Part shown: positions 14,610-21,751 of the stretch, one piece after another
Layout: the number at the start of each line of letters is the position of its first letter
How positions within the stretch are numbered: the stretch's first letter is position 1
From: IDS-8 sp035304285
GTDB lineage: Bacteria > Pseudomonadota > Gammaproteobacteria > Steroidobacterales > Woeseiaceae
Direction: 5' to 3'
Assembly: GCA_035304285.1 (NCBI GenBank)
Contig: DATGQI010000061.1
Location: 1-25,507 of the forward strand
DNA length: 25,507 bases
Translations under genes and position numbers: made by a program
Notes under the pieces: generated by a model
What the model saw: only the letters and a program-made list of their open reading frames with translations
Database searches by the model: none
What the model was told of the DNA's origin: nothing

Positions 14610-15680
14610 GTGTCGGGTTCCGAGTTGAAAATGCTTGATGGGGCTCTTGATACCCTCGGCTGCGTCTTTCGCACCATGGGAGATCTCTCGTTCCCGCTCG
14701 ACGCCGGGGACAATAGCCGGGACTTCTCCCTGCTCTGCGACCAGTTCGCCTGTCATGTCGAGAACGGCGGACCTGTTCCGCAGTACCACATTTCCCAGAC
14801 CAGCGATGGCAGCCGTCAGTGGGCGCGCCTGAGGCGCTTCTATGTCGATCGCCGGCGCGAGGAAAAAACTTTTGTTACGGAGCGGCTGCAGGGTTACCGC
14901 GGTGTCGTGGACGACCTCGTTAACGGCCTCCGCCAGATAAGCCATCGCGATCGTGAAACGGAGACCTCCGTAAAGCAGAGCCTCGATGCAATCGAGCACG
15001 CCCTCGCCGGTGGCGCTCTTCCGGAAATCCGGGCCGCCCTTACCGGAACGATCGAGGCAATCAGCACGACATTCGCGGAGCAGAAAAAGCTCTACGAAGA
15101 AAAGATCAACGAATTGAACGAGCGAATGTCCGGCCTGCGCCAGGACCTGGTCGCGGTACGTGAGGAAATGAAGCGCGATCCGCTGACGGTGGTGTACAAC
15201 CGGCGCGCCTTCGACACGGCGTTAACGCAAAGCCTCAACATGCGATTCATCCTGAGCCAGCCATTCACGCTCGTCATGATCGATCTCGACCGGTTCAAGG
15301 AAATCAACGACAACTACGGTCATGCAGCCGGAGACCTGGTGCTGCGTTCCGTCGGTGATGCGCTTTCCCGCACCTTTACGAGAAAAAACGACCTCATTGC
15401 CCGTTATGGAGGGGACGAGTTCGCGGTAATCCTTTCCGATGCGAGTCTCGAGAACTGTAAGACCCTTATCGGGCGATTCATGGACCACGTGGCAGCAATC
15501 GCTGTCCCGAATGCGCCGGAGGGTGTACGTCCGGGCTGTTGCGTGGGGTTTACCGATCTCGCTGCCGAGGACACTGTCGAAACGGTTCTCGGAAGAGCGG
15601 ACAGGGCCCTCTACGAGGCAAAGGCTTCCGGCAGCAACTCGTTCCGCTTCGTGCCTCCCCCGCCGCCGCAAGACCTGTAG
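14610..15680 (+). CDS. Diguanylate cyclase with C-terminal GGDEF domain
   Basis: It makes c-di-GMP from two GTP. The 356-residue product from GTG 14610 has an N-terminal helical region without a recognised sensor (about 1-170), a coiled-coil stretch (about 170-225, AEQKKLYEEKINELNERM), and a GGDEF domain starting at DPLTVVYNRRAFD. The active-site motif GGDEF is at 267-271, and an RxxD inhibitory I-site (R258-D261) sits five residues before it, so product inhibition is expected. I chose GTG 14610 because GGGGAGG lies 4-5 bases upstream and because earlier in-frame starts (14469, 14553) lie before or inside the FliA promoter. No membrane segment is seen, so it is likely cytoplasmic. Placement between fleQ and pomAB points to motility control. 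Confidence 0.88.
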   Translation: MSGSELKMLDGALDTLGCVFRTMGDLSFPLDAGDNSRDFSLLCDQFACHVENGGPVPQYHISQTSDGSRQWARLRRFYVDRRREEKTFVTERLQGYRGVVDDLVNGLRQISHRDRETETSVKQSLDAIEHALAGGALPEIRAALTGTIEAISTTFAEQKKLYEEKINELNERMSGLRQDLVAVREEMKRDPLTVVYNRRAFDTALTQSLNMRFILSQPFTLVMIDLDRFKEINDNYGHAAGDLVLRSVGDALSRTFTRKNDLIARYGGDEFAVILSDASLENCKTLIGRFMDHVAAIAVPNAPEGVRPGCCVGFTDLAAEDTVETVLGRADRALYEAKASGSNSFRFVPPPPPQDL

Positions 15681-15761
15681 CCCCCCGAAGAGCCCCGGGA
15701 ACATCCCGCACCGCGGTCACGGCGCTAAACGGGATTCCCCCACACTTCTGCCATGCAAGGC

Positions 15762-15788
15762 TAAAGCCACGGAGTGGTCAGCCGATAC
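15762..15788 (+). promoter_or_regulatory. FliA (sigma-28) promoter for pomA-pomB-pilZ
   Basis: TAAA (15762-15765), 15 bases, then GCCGATAC (15781-15788): the sigma-28 consensus with one mismatch at the last base. It lies 53 bp before the pomA TTG start, and the spacing is identical to the promoter at 14528. The remainder of the 160-bp gap after the cyclase gene holds no gene. Confidence 0.82.
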
Positions 15789-15840
15789 CAAAGAGTACCA
15801 GCCGGCACTGGCTGCATCCGAATGAACGGAGGAATGGATT

Positions 15841-16605
15841 TTGGACCTGGCTACACTCATCGGCTTGATTGGCGCCTTCGGCATCGTACTGGCGTCGATA
15901 ATGATTGGCGGTTCGGCCGGCACCTTCATCAACACGCCGTCGCTGTTGCTGGTCCTCGGCGGTACGGTGCTGGTCACGATGATGAAATTCAGCCTGGGAA
16001 AATTCCTGGGAGCGACGTCGATCGCGGTCAAGGCATTCCTGCACAAGCCCTCGTCCCCGGAGGAACTGATCGAGAACGCCGTTGAACTTGCCAAGTCCGC
16101 ACGCCAGGGCGGACTGCTTGCACTCGAGGACGCAGAAGTACGCGACGACTTCATGAAGTCGGGCCTGGGCTTGCTGATCGACGGGCATCCCGCCGAAGTG
16201 GTGCGGTCTATGTTGTCGAAAGATTTGCACCAGACACTGCAACGTCACAGCGACGGCCAGGACATCTTCAAGGCGATCGGCGACGTCGGACCGGCAATGG
16301 GAATGATCGGAACCCTCATCGGCTTGGTCCAGATGCTTGCGAACATGGACGACCCCAAACAGATCGGCCCTGCGATGGCGATAGCGTTGTTGACCACCCT
16401 GTACGGAGCGATCCTCGCGAACATGGTCGCGCTACCGATCGCGGACAAACTCGCTGTTCGAAGCCGCGAAGAGAACGTCCGCAAGTCGCTGATCATCGAT
16501 GCGCTGCTATCGATCCAGTCCGGCCAGAACCCGCGCGTGATCGAGAACATGCTGGAGACGTACCTGCCCCGCTCCAAGCGACAGCCGGATGAACTGGAGG
16601 CCTGA
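15841..16605 (+). CDS. pomA: Flagellar motor stator protein, sodium type (PomA/MotC)
   Basis: This is a 254-residue stator subunit that forms the ion channel with PomB and pushes the rotor. The N-terminus MDLATLIGLIGAFGIVL is almost the Vibrio PomA start, which justifies TTG at 15841. The ATG at 15834 is out of frame. GGAGG lies about 9 bases upstream. Later segments DVGPAMGMIGTLIGLV, MDDPKQIGPAMAIALLTTLYGA and GQNPRVIENMLETYL are PomA hallmarks, and the charged cytoplasmic loop RQGGLLALEDAE is present. Four membrane helices are visible. It is transcribed from its own FliA-type promoter and followed 5 bp later by pomB. Sodium use is inferred from similarity. Confidence 0.94.
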   Translation: MDLATLIGLIGAFGIVLASIMIGGSAGTFINTPSLLLVLGGTVLVTMMKFSLGKFLGATSIAVKAFLHKPSSPEELIENAVELAKSARQGGLLALEDAEVRDDFMKSGLGLLIDGHPAEVVRSMLSKDLHQTLQRHSDGQDIFKAIGDVGPAMGMIGTLIGLVQMLANMDDPKQIGPAMAIALLTTLYGAILANMVALPIADKLAVRSREENVRKSLIIDALLSIQSGQNPRVIENMLETYLPRSKRQPDELEA

Positions 16606-16610
16606 TCGAC

Positions 16611-17534
16611 GTGCAGGGGACTCACACACAAACTCACGATGCTGCCCGGGAGGACCGCACAGGCGTGCCTCCATGGGTCATGACATTTGCGGACATGATG
16701 ACGCTGTTGATGTGCTTCTTCGTGCTGCTCTTGGCATTTTCCGAAATGGACGTGGCCAAGTTCAAGCAGCTTTCCGGCTCCATGAAAGATGCATTCGGTG
16801 TGCAAGCCGAGATGGACGTGCGCAACATCCCCAAAGGGACCAGCGTCGTCGCCCAGGAGTTCAGTCCCGGCGTTCCGGATCCGACGGCGATGAACGTCAT
16901 CTACCAGTACACGCAGGACTCGAATGAAAATACCCTGGAAGCAATGGAGAAACGCATACAGGATATCGAGGACACTGAAGATCATGCGCGCCGCTTGCGC
17001 GAGGCCTTGCAGGAGGAAATAGAGAGCGGCAGCGTCGCCATCAGCACGGTCGACAGGAAGGTCATCATACACATCCTCGAAAACGCCTCGTTCGACTCCG
17101 GCTACGCCGATGTCCGGCCGGACTTCATCCCCGTGCTGACGAAGATCGGCAGCCTGATCGACAGCAACAGCGGCACCGTGACGGTCTCCGGCCACACGGA
17201 CAACGTTCCTATTGCCAACGAGCGCTTCCGGTCGAACTGGGAACTGTCAACCTCGCGCGCCGTTTCCGTAACACACCTCCTGCTGCAAACGGCAAGACTC
17301 GACGACGGCCGCTTCGTCGTAACCGGGCATGCCGAAACGCGCCCCCGGGCGCCGAACGACAGCGCCGAGAACCGTGCGAAGAATCGGCGCGTCGATATAA
17401 GCATCATACGCGGCAACGAACTCGACTCTGTTCGGCAGGTGAGCGTCAACAAGGCAATCCCGGGCGCGCCGGTGACCGATCAGCGGGCTGAGAGGTCGCA
17501 GGACGCAGCCGGAAATGAGGAGCTTTTACAATGA
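16611..17534 (+). CDS. pomB: Flagellar motor stator protein, sodium type (PomB/MotD)
   Basis: The 307-residue product anchors the stator to peptidoglycan. One membrane helix (WVMTFADMMTLLMCFFVLLL) carries the ion-binding Asp28. It is followed by a PomB-like stretch, SEMDVAKFKQLSGSMKDAFG, which includes the plug region. A coiled linker (about 100-145) precedes a C-terminal OmpA-like peptidoglycan-binding domain with SGHTDNVPI and NWELSTSRA. The start is GTG at 16611, about 10 bases after GGAGG. The stop overlaps the pilZ-like gene in an ATGA junction, so all three genes appear coupled. Confidence 0.93.
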   Translation: MQGTHTQTHDAAREDRTGVPPWVMTFADMMTLLMCFFVLLLAFSEMDVAKFKQLSGSMKDAFGVQAEMDVRNIPKGTSVVAQEFSPGVPDPTAMNVIYQYTQDSNENTLEAMEKRIQDIEDTEDHARRLREALQEEIESGSVAISTVDRKVIIHILENASFDSGYADVRPDFIPVLTKIGSLIDSNSGTVTVSGHTDNVPIANERFRSNWELSTSRAVSVTHLLLQTARLDDGRFVVTGHAETRPRAPNDSAENRAKNRRVDISIIRGNELDSVRQVSVNKAIPGAPVTDQRAERSQDAAGNEELLQ

Positions 17535-18172
17535 GCAGTGGCAAGCAGAACCGTCGCTCGTTTCGTATCGTCGAGTCGATCCACCTCAGTTACGAGGTCT
17601 TGAGTGACCGGGACTTTCACGAGGGCCTGGAGCGGCGAAAAATCCGGACCGGCATAGACGAGGGTTTGGGATCTCGCCTTCTCGACCTCGATGCGCGGCT
17701 TGCAGAACGACTTTACGTCCTGCGCGGCGAATTGCCCGCCGCGGCGGAATGCATCTCGCTACTGAACGAGAAAGTCTCAATCATCATCGACCAGCTTCCC
17801 GAGATGCGGCAGGCGAAGGCTTCACTCACCCAGGTGAAGCCGCAGGTTTGCGAGATTGGCGCCGACGGAATGCTCTTCGGAGTCGACCGGGAGCTTCCGC
17901 TCGGGACGCGGCTGGCGTTGCGCTTCCTTCTGCGCTCCAACAACCGTTACGTGGAAACGTTCTGCCAGGTGCAACGCAAGGCCAACCCTCCTGAAGAAGA
18001 CGGCCCTTCGTTTCCACACGCAGTGGCAGTGGAGTTCCTGGGGATGCAGCCCTCGCAGAAGGAAATTATCATCCAGCACCTGTTCACCCGCGAGTGCGAG
18101 ACCCTGCGCCTGCGCAAGCGACAGCTCGATGGCACGGCGGAAACAGGCGCGAACGGTTCCGGCAACGATTGA
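17531..18172 (+). CDS. Atypical PilZ-domain protein with helical insert
   Basis: This 213-residue cytoplasmic protein begins with an RxxxR motif (R8-R12 in NRRSFRI) typical of PilZ c-di-GMP receptors. A long helical region (about 40-100) separates it from the barrel segment beginning VCEIGADGMLFGV. That segment aligns with the second PilZ motif (D/N)xSxxG but reads EIGADG, so the first acid is Glu and the Ser is replaced by Gly. The arrangement recalls the tetrameric tPilZ family described from Xanthomonas. It is the last gene of the pomAB operon (ATGA overlap). It could act as a stator brake like YcgR, but c-di-GMP binding is doubtful. Confidence 0.75.
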   Translation: MSSGKQNRRSFRIVESIHLSYEVLSDRDFHEGLERRKIRTGIDEGLGSRLLDLDARLAERLYVLRGELPAAAECISLLNEKVSIIIDQLPEMRQAKASLTQVKPQVCEIGADGMLFGVDRELPLGTRLALRFLLRSNNRYVETFCQVQRKANPPEEDGPSFPHAVAVEFLGMQPSQKEIIIQHLFTRECETLRLRKRQLDGTAETGANGSGND

Positions 18173-18174
18173 CT

Positions 18175-18191
18175 CCTGCGCCGCAGGTTTT
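18175..18191 (+). terminator. Possible intrinsic terminator after pilZ-like gene
   Basis: CCTGC-GCC-GCAGG (18175-18187), a 5-bp GC-rich stem with a 3-base loop, is followed by TTTT (18188-18191), 2 bp after the pilZ stop and just before the convergent DUF2802 stop. The stem is short, so termination is likely weak. Confidence 0.45.
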
Positions 18192-18192
18192 C

Positions 18193-18609
18193 TCAGTGCG
18201 GACGGGATTCGGCAGCAGGCGGGCGGTTCGCATGCAGTTTCAATAGCAGTTCCGCCTCGCCTTTCTTCAGGCCGCAACTCCTGGTGAGTTCCTCTACGCC
18301 GGCACCGCCTTTTGCCATGCGCACCGCATGCTCCAGCGGAACGTCATTGCGGCCCTTCTGCTGCAGCATGTCTTCTTTCATCGCCAGCTGCTCCGCGATT
18401 TTTTGCAGTGCGTCGATGCGTTCTTCCAGGGGCTGCCCGGCCACTTCTCCCGCGGTTTGCGACGGTGTGGCCGGTGCAGTCTCGAGGTGGCGTTCCCACT
18501 GACGCAGGACGCGCTGAAAGCGAAGGATCGCGACGGTCGCCGCAGCAAGCAGCGCAATGGTCGAGGCGAGCAAGAGGTTCGTTAAGTATGCGTCGTCGAT
18601 ATTCATCAT
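18193..18609 (-). CDS. DUF2802 family membrane-anchored protein
   Basis: This 138-residue protein has an N-terminal membrane helix (LLLASTIALLAAATVAIL), a coiled-coil segment (about 60-85, LEERIDALQKIAEQLAMKED) and a C-terminal helical end of about 35 residues (AVRMAKGGAGVEELTRSCGL then EAELLLKLH) that is characteristic of DUF2802 proteins found in Pseudomonas-type flagellar/chemotaxis clusters. The ATG at 18609 overlaps the stop of the preceding small gene. It is the last gene of the minus-strand flagellar operon in the window and converges on the pomAB operon. Function is unknown; a role in motility is inferred from location. Confidence 0.78.
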   Translation of the reverse strand: MMNIDDAYLTNLLLASTIALLAAATVAILRFQRVLRQWERHLETAPATPSQTAGEVAGQPLEERIDALQKIAEQLAMKEDMLQQKGRNDVPLEHAVRMAKGGAGVEELTRSCGLKKGEAELLLKLHANRPPAAESRPH

Positions 18610-18788
18610 ATGTACTCATCTATAGTAGGTCTGTTCTCGCCTGCCGCCGGGTCGTCCGGCAGCTCATCCGGTTCGCGTGGAGGCTTCGGATCGGCTGGCT
18701 TCCTTTGGCGCTGGCCCGACTCACGTTCCCCGGCGGGCCGGGCCGGCCTCACCGGGAAGGTCGGTCCGATGTGCCTGATGTCGCTCAT
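18606..18788 (-). CDS. Small proline-rich hypothetical protein in the flagellar operon
   Basis: A 60-residue frame between fliA and DUF2802, joined to both by ATGA-type overlaps (start 18788, stop 18606). The protein is hydrophilic and disordered-looking: it starts MSDIRHIGPTFPVRPARPAG, continues with many Pro, Arg, Asp and Glu residues, and ends in TIDEYI. No domain is recognised. The double coupling and a regular terminal IDEYI pattern argue that it is translated. It could be a linker or partner for flagellar components. Confidence 0.65.
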   Translation of the reverse strand: MSDIRHIGPTFPVRPARPAGERESGQRQRKPADPKPPREPDELPDDPAAGENRPTIDEYI

Positions 18789-19516
18789 TGGGTTTCCACG
18801 CCCGCGCTCATCAATGATCGCAGGCGGATCAGCGCCTGGCTGTGGATCTGGCAGATTCGCGATTCGCTGACCTCGAGCACTTCCCCTATTTCCTTCAGGT
18901 TGAGTTCGCGCTCGTAGTAAAGCGACAGGACGAGCTGTTCCCGCTCGGGCAGGCGCTTGATCGCAAGCGCGAGTTGCTGGCGGAACTGGGATTTCACAAG
19001 CTCCGCATCCGGCGCTTCCTCACCGTCTGCAGGGATCTCCCGTGCCAGGCCCTCATCGTCGACCGGGTCGTCGAGGCTGAACAGCCGGCAACCCGCCGTG
19101 TCGGCGAGAATTGCGAAGTAGTCTTCCAGTGACAGGCCAAGGCGCTCCGCAATCTCGTTTCCGCTCGCCGGCCGGCCTTCCTCGGCTTCTATCGCCTGCA
19201 TGGCTTCGCTCACCTGCCTGTGCTTCTGGTGCACGGACCGAGGTGTCCAGTCGAGCTTGCGGACCTCGTCCAGCATGGCGCCACGGATGCGGATGCCGGC
19301 GAAGGTGTCGAAGCTCGCGCCGCGTGTCGGGTCGAAATTTCCAGCCGCTTCCAGAAGGCCGATCATCCCGGCCTGCAGCAGGTCATCCATCTCAACAGTA
19401 TTCGGCAGCCGCGCAGCGAGGTGACAGGCAATGCGCTTCACCAGGCCGACGCTGCCGGAAACCAGATCGTCCTGCGACGGCCAGTTCATCCTGGCGACAC
19501 TGCTGTACGCGATCAT
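18785..19516 (-). CDS. fliA: Flagellar sigma factor FliA (sigma-28)
   Basis: This 243-residue sigma-70-family factor directs late flagellar genes. Region 2 is clear (TVEMDDLLQAGMIGLLEAAG, then RGASFDTFAGIRIRGAMLDE), region 3 follows (VHQKHRQVSEAMQAIEAEEG), and region 4 carries the DNA-reading helix-turn-helix (LNLKEIGEVLEVSESRICQIHSQ). I placed the start at ATG 19516, which has GGAG 7 bases upstream and overlaps the fleN stop in an ATGA junction, rather than the longer frame at 19537. Two strong FliA-type promoters are present upstream of the diguanylate cyclase and pomA. In Pseudomonas cheY follows fliA; here a small ORF and DUF2802 do. Confidence 0.95.
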   Translation of the reverse strand: MIAYSSVARMNWPSQDDLVSGSVGLVKRIACHLAARLPNTVEMDDLLQAGMIGLLEAAGNFDPTRGASFDTFAGIRIRGAMLDEVRKLDWTPRSVHQKHRQVSEAMQAIEAEEGRPASGNEIAERLGLSLEDYFAILADTAGCRLFSLDDPVDDEGLAREIPADGEEAPDAELVKSQFRQQLALAIKRLPEREQLVLSLYYERELNLKEIGEVLEVSESRICQIHSQALIRLRSLMSAGVETQ

Positions 19517-20388
19517 GCGCCGCTCCGCACCTGGCACGCATCCGCGGCAAGCAGGCGCTCGAAAAAGAACTCGATATGCCCGGCAGCCGACGAGGTCGCA
19601 TGCGTTTCGTCAATTCTCGTAGCGATCTGGCGCAGCGCCTTGCCCGCACTGCTCGCGGGATAAGCATCGACGACCGCACGTTGCTCCTGCACCGCGCGGC
19701 GCAGCATCCGGTCCTGCGGGATGTCGCCCAGGTGACGCAAGACGACGTCGAGGTAGGAGTCGGTGACTTTGCGGAGCTTCTCGAACAGACGGTGTCCTTC
19801 GTTGACGTTGCGCGTCTGGTTGGTCACGACCTGGAAGCGCGATACACCGTAATGGCGGCTGAACACCTTGATCAGCGCATACGCGTCCGTGATCGATGCC
19901 GGTTCATCGCACACCACGACCAACACCTGTTGTGACGCCTGGACGAAGCGCGCCACTTCCGGCGCGATGCCGGAACCGGTGTCGACGATCAGGATCTCCG
20001 GCTGGTCGGCCAGTTCCGAGAAAGCATTGACGATCGCCGCCTGGGATGCCGGCGACAGCTGCGTCATCGCATGATTCCCGGAGGTGGCGGGAACGATCCT
20101 TATCCCGCCCGGCCCATTCATCACCGTTCCGGCGAGGTCGATATCGCCGCTGACCACATGCGACAGGTTGAAACGTGGCTGCAGTCCGAGCAGTACGTCA
20201 ACGTTCGCGAGGCTTAAGTCCGCGTCCAGCAGCATGACGTTGCGGCAACGCTGCCCTAGCGCGACGGCGATGTTCGCCGCGACGTTGGTCTTGCCGACAC
20301 CGCCCTTGCCGCTGGTTACGGCAACCACTTTTACCGCCTTGCGGAGCAATGCGCGTTCCACAGAAGCCTGTTGGGAATCGTCACGCAT
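19513..20388 (-). CDS. fleN: Flagellar number regulator FleN/FlhG, MinD-like ATPase
   Basis: FleN limits flagellar number and inhibits FleQ. The 291-residue protein has the deviant Walker A KGGVGKT (28-34), followed by VMLLDADLSLANVDVLLGL and VDTGSGI. The N-terminal DQAxxLR motif that stimulates FlhF GTPase is degenerate here (QQASVER, residues 6-12). The gene lies between flhF (8-bp overlap) and fliA (ATGA overlap), the standard order. No membrane-targeting helix could be confirmed at the C-terminus by eye. Confidence 0.93.
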   Translation of the reverse strand: MRDDSQQASVERALLRKAVKVVAVTSGKGGVGKTNVAANIAVALGQRCRNVMLLDADLSLANVDVLLGLQPRFNLSHVVSGDIDLAGTVMNGPGGIRIVPATSGNHAMTQLSPASQAAIVNAFSELADQPEILIVDTGSGIAPEVARFVQASQQVLVVVCDEPASITDAYALIKVFSRHYGVSRFQVVTNQTRNVNEGHRLFEKLRKVTDSYLDVVLRHLGDIPQDRMLRRAVQEQRAVVDAYPASSAGKALRQIATRIDETHATSSAAGHIEFFFERLLAADACQVRSGA

Positions 20389-21697
20389 TGGCCATGCTCA
20401 CGTGCGCGTAGTTCTCGGCCATGGTTCGTTCGTCCACCCGTGACTCCGCACGCTCCAGGTACTCTACCGCCTGGTTGACGAGCCATAACCTTTTCTTGTC
20501 CGCCGGGTGCAGGTCATCGGGAACACGCTGCCCGTCCGAAAGCCAGGCGGCAGCGAGATCGTGGCGGATCAGCGTGCTGATGACGCAACCGAGCTGCGCT
20601 GCCTCGTCGATCTTCGTGACGACGGCCCCGGCAACCGGCAGGCTACCGAACTGTCGCACCGTCTCGTCCAGCCCTGCCTCCTGGCTCGCGGCGGAGAGAG
20701 TGAGGTAGAAGCGCACGCGCTTTTCCTGGTCGCGCCACTCTGCCAGCCGCCGCGCCAGGTCCCTGTCGCGTTGGCTCAAGCCTTCCGTGTCGATGAGCAC
20801 GAGCTTCCGCCCCTGCAGGCGGTCCAGGATTGCGTTCAGCTCGGCGGTGTCGCTGGCGGAATGCACCTTGACGCCAATGATGTTGCCGAAGGCTTCCAGG
20901 TGCTCCCGTGCGCCTATGCGGTAAGCGTCGGCGCAGACCAGTGCTATGTCGTCCGTGCCGTGCCGCATGACGTGCCGCGCCGCGATTTTCGCGATGGTCG
21001 TGGTCTTGCCCACACCCGTCGGCCCGATCAGCGCGGCGATGCCGCCGTCGCAAAGCAACGGGTCTTTTGCGACCGGGATGGCCTGGGCGAGCGTGATGAG
21101 CGGCTGCCGCCAAAGCGCCTTGATGTTGTCGACCGGTTCGAGCTGGTTCGCGACGGTATTTGCGACGTCGGGTGCGATGCCGATGCGCGCCATGTTGCGC
21201 AATACCTGGGCGCGCATGGGAGAGCGGCGCGCATTCTTTTCCCAGAGGAGACCCGATAGCTGCGTTTCCAAAAGGCCTCGAAGGGAGGAAAGCTCGGAAC
21301 GCAGGCTGCCGATGGAAAGATCGTCGTCCTCGGCGGGTGCTGACGCCACGCAGGGATCGTCGCTGCTTTCGTACGAAACCGACTGCTGCGCCGAGGCCGC
21401 TGCCCGGGCGGCACTCCTGCCCTCCCCTACGGAAGCTGCCAGTTCCTCATCCGCACGGCGTGCCGGCTCTTCCCCGGCGATCTCTCCGCTAACCTCGGCG
21501 GCACGAGCGGCCGCAGGCTGCGCTTTCGGTCCGAGCGCGTGCTGCATCAGGGCCTCGTCATAGTCCAGTGCCGCGATAACCTCGATGCCGCCTTCCACGC
21601 GCTTGTTGGAAAGGATGACCGCATCAGGGCCCTGGTCCTGCCGAACCCTGCGCAGGACCTCGCGCATATCCGTGCCGGTGAATCTCTTGATCTTCAC
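20381..21697 (-). CDS. flhF: Flagellar placement GTPase FlhF
   Basis: FlhF is an SRP-family GTPase that marks the pole for flagellar assembly. The 438-residue protein has an N-terminal B domain (MKIKRFTGTDMREVLRRVRQ), an acidic/alanine-rich linker (about 55-130), an N domain and a G domain with P-loop GPTGVGKT (225-232) and TKID for guanine specificity. The usual DTAG of G3 reads DTEG followed by LSQRD. The GTG start at 21697 follows GAGG at 7 bases. A 54-bp gap separates it from flhA, and no terminator is visible there. Confidence 0.94.
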   Translation of the reverse strand: MKIKRFTGTDMREVLRRVRQDQGPDAVILSNKRVEGGIEVIAALDYDEALMQHALGPKAQPAAARAAEVSGEIAGEEPARRADEELAASVGEGRSAARAAASAQQSVSYESSDDPCVASAPAEDDDLSIGSLRSELSSLRGLLETQLSGLLWEKNARRSPMRAQVLRNMARIGIAPDVANTVANQLEPVDNIKALWRQPLITLAQAIPVAKDPLLCDGGIAALIGPTGVGKTTTIAKIAARHVMRHGTDDIALVCADAYRIGAREHLEAFGNIIGVKVHSASDTAELNAILDRLQGRKLVLIDTEGLSQRDRDLARRLAEWRDQEKRVRFYLTLSAASQEAGLDETVRQFGSLPVAGAVVTKIDEAAQLGCVISTLIRHDLAAAWLSDGQRVPDDLHPADKKRLWLVNQAVEYLERAESRVDERTMAENYAHVSMANA

Positions 21698-21751
21698 TGT
21701 AGTTCCTCAGTTCTGGTTGTGTTCAGTCCGTGAATAACCTCGATCCGCCTG

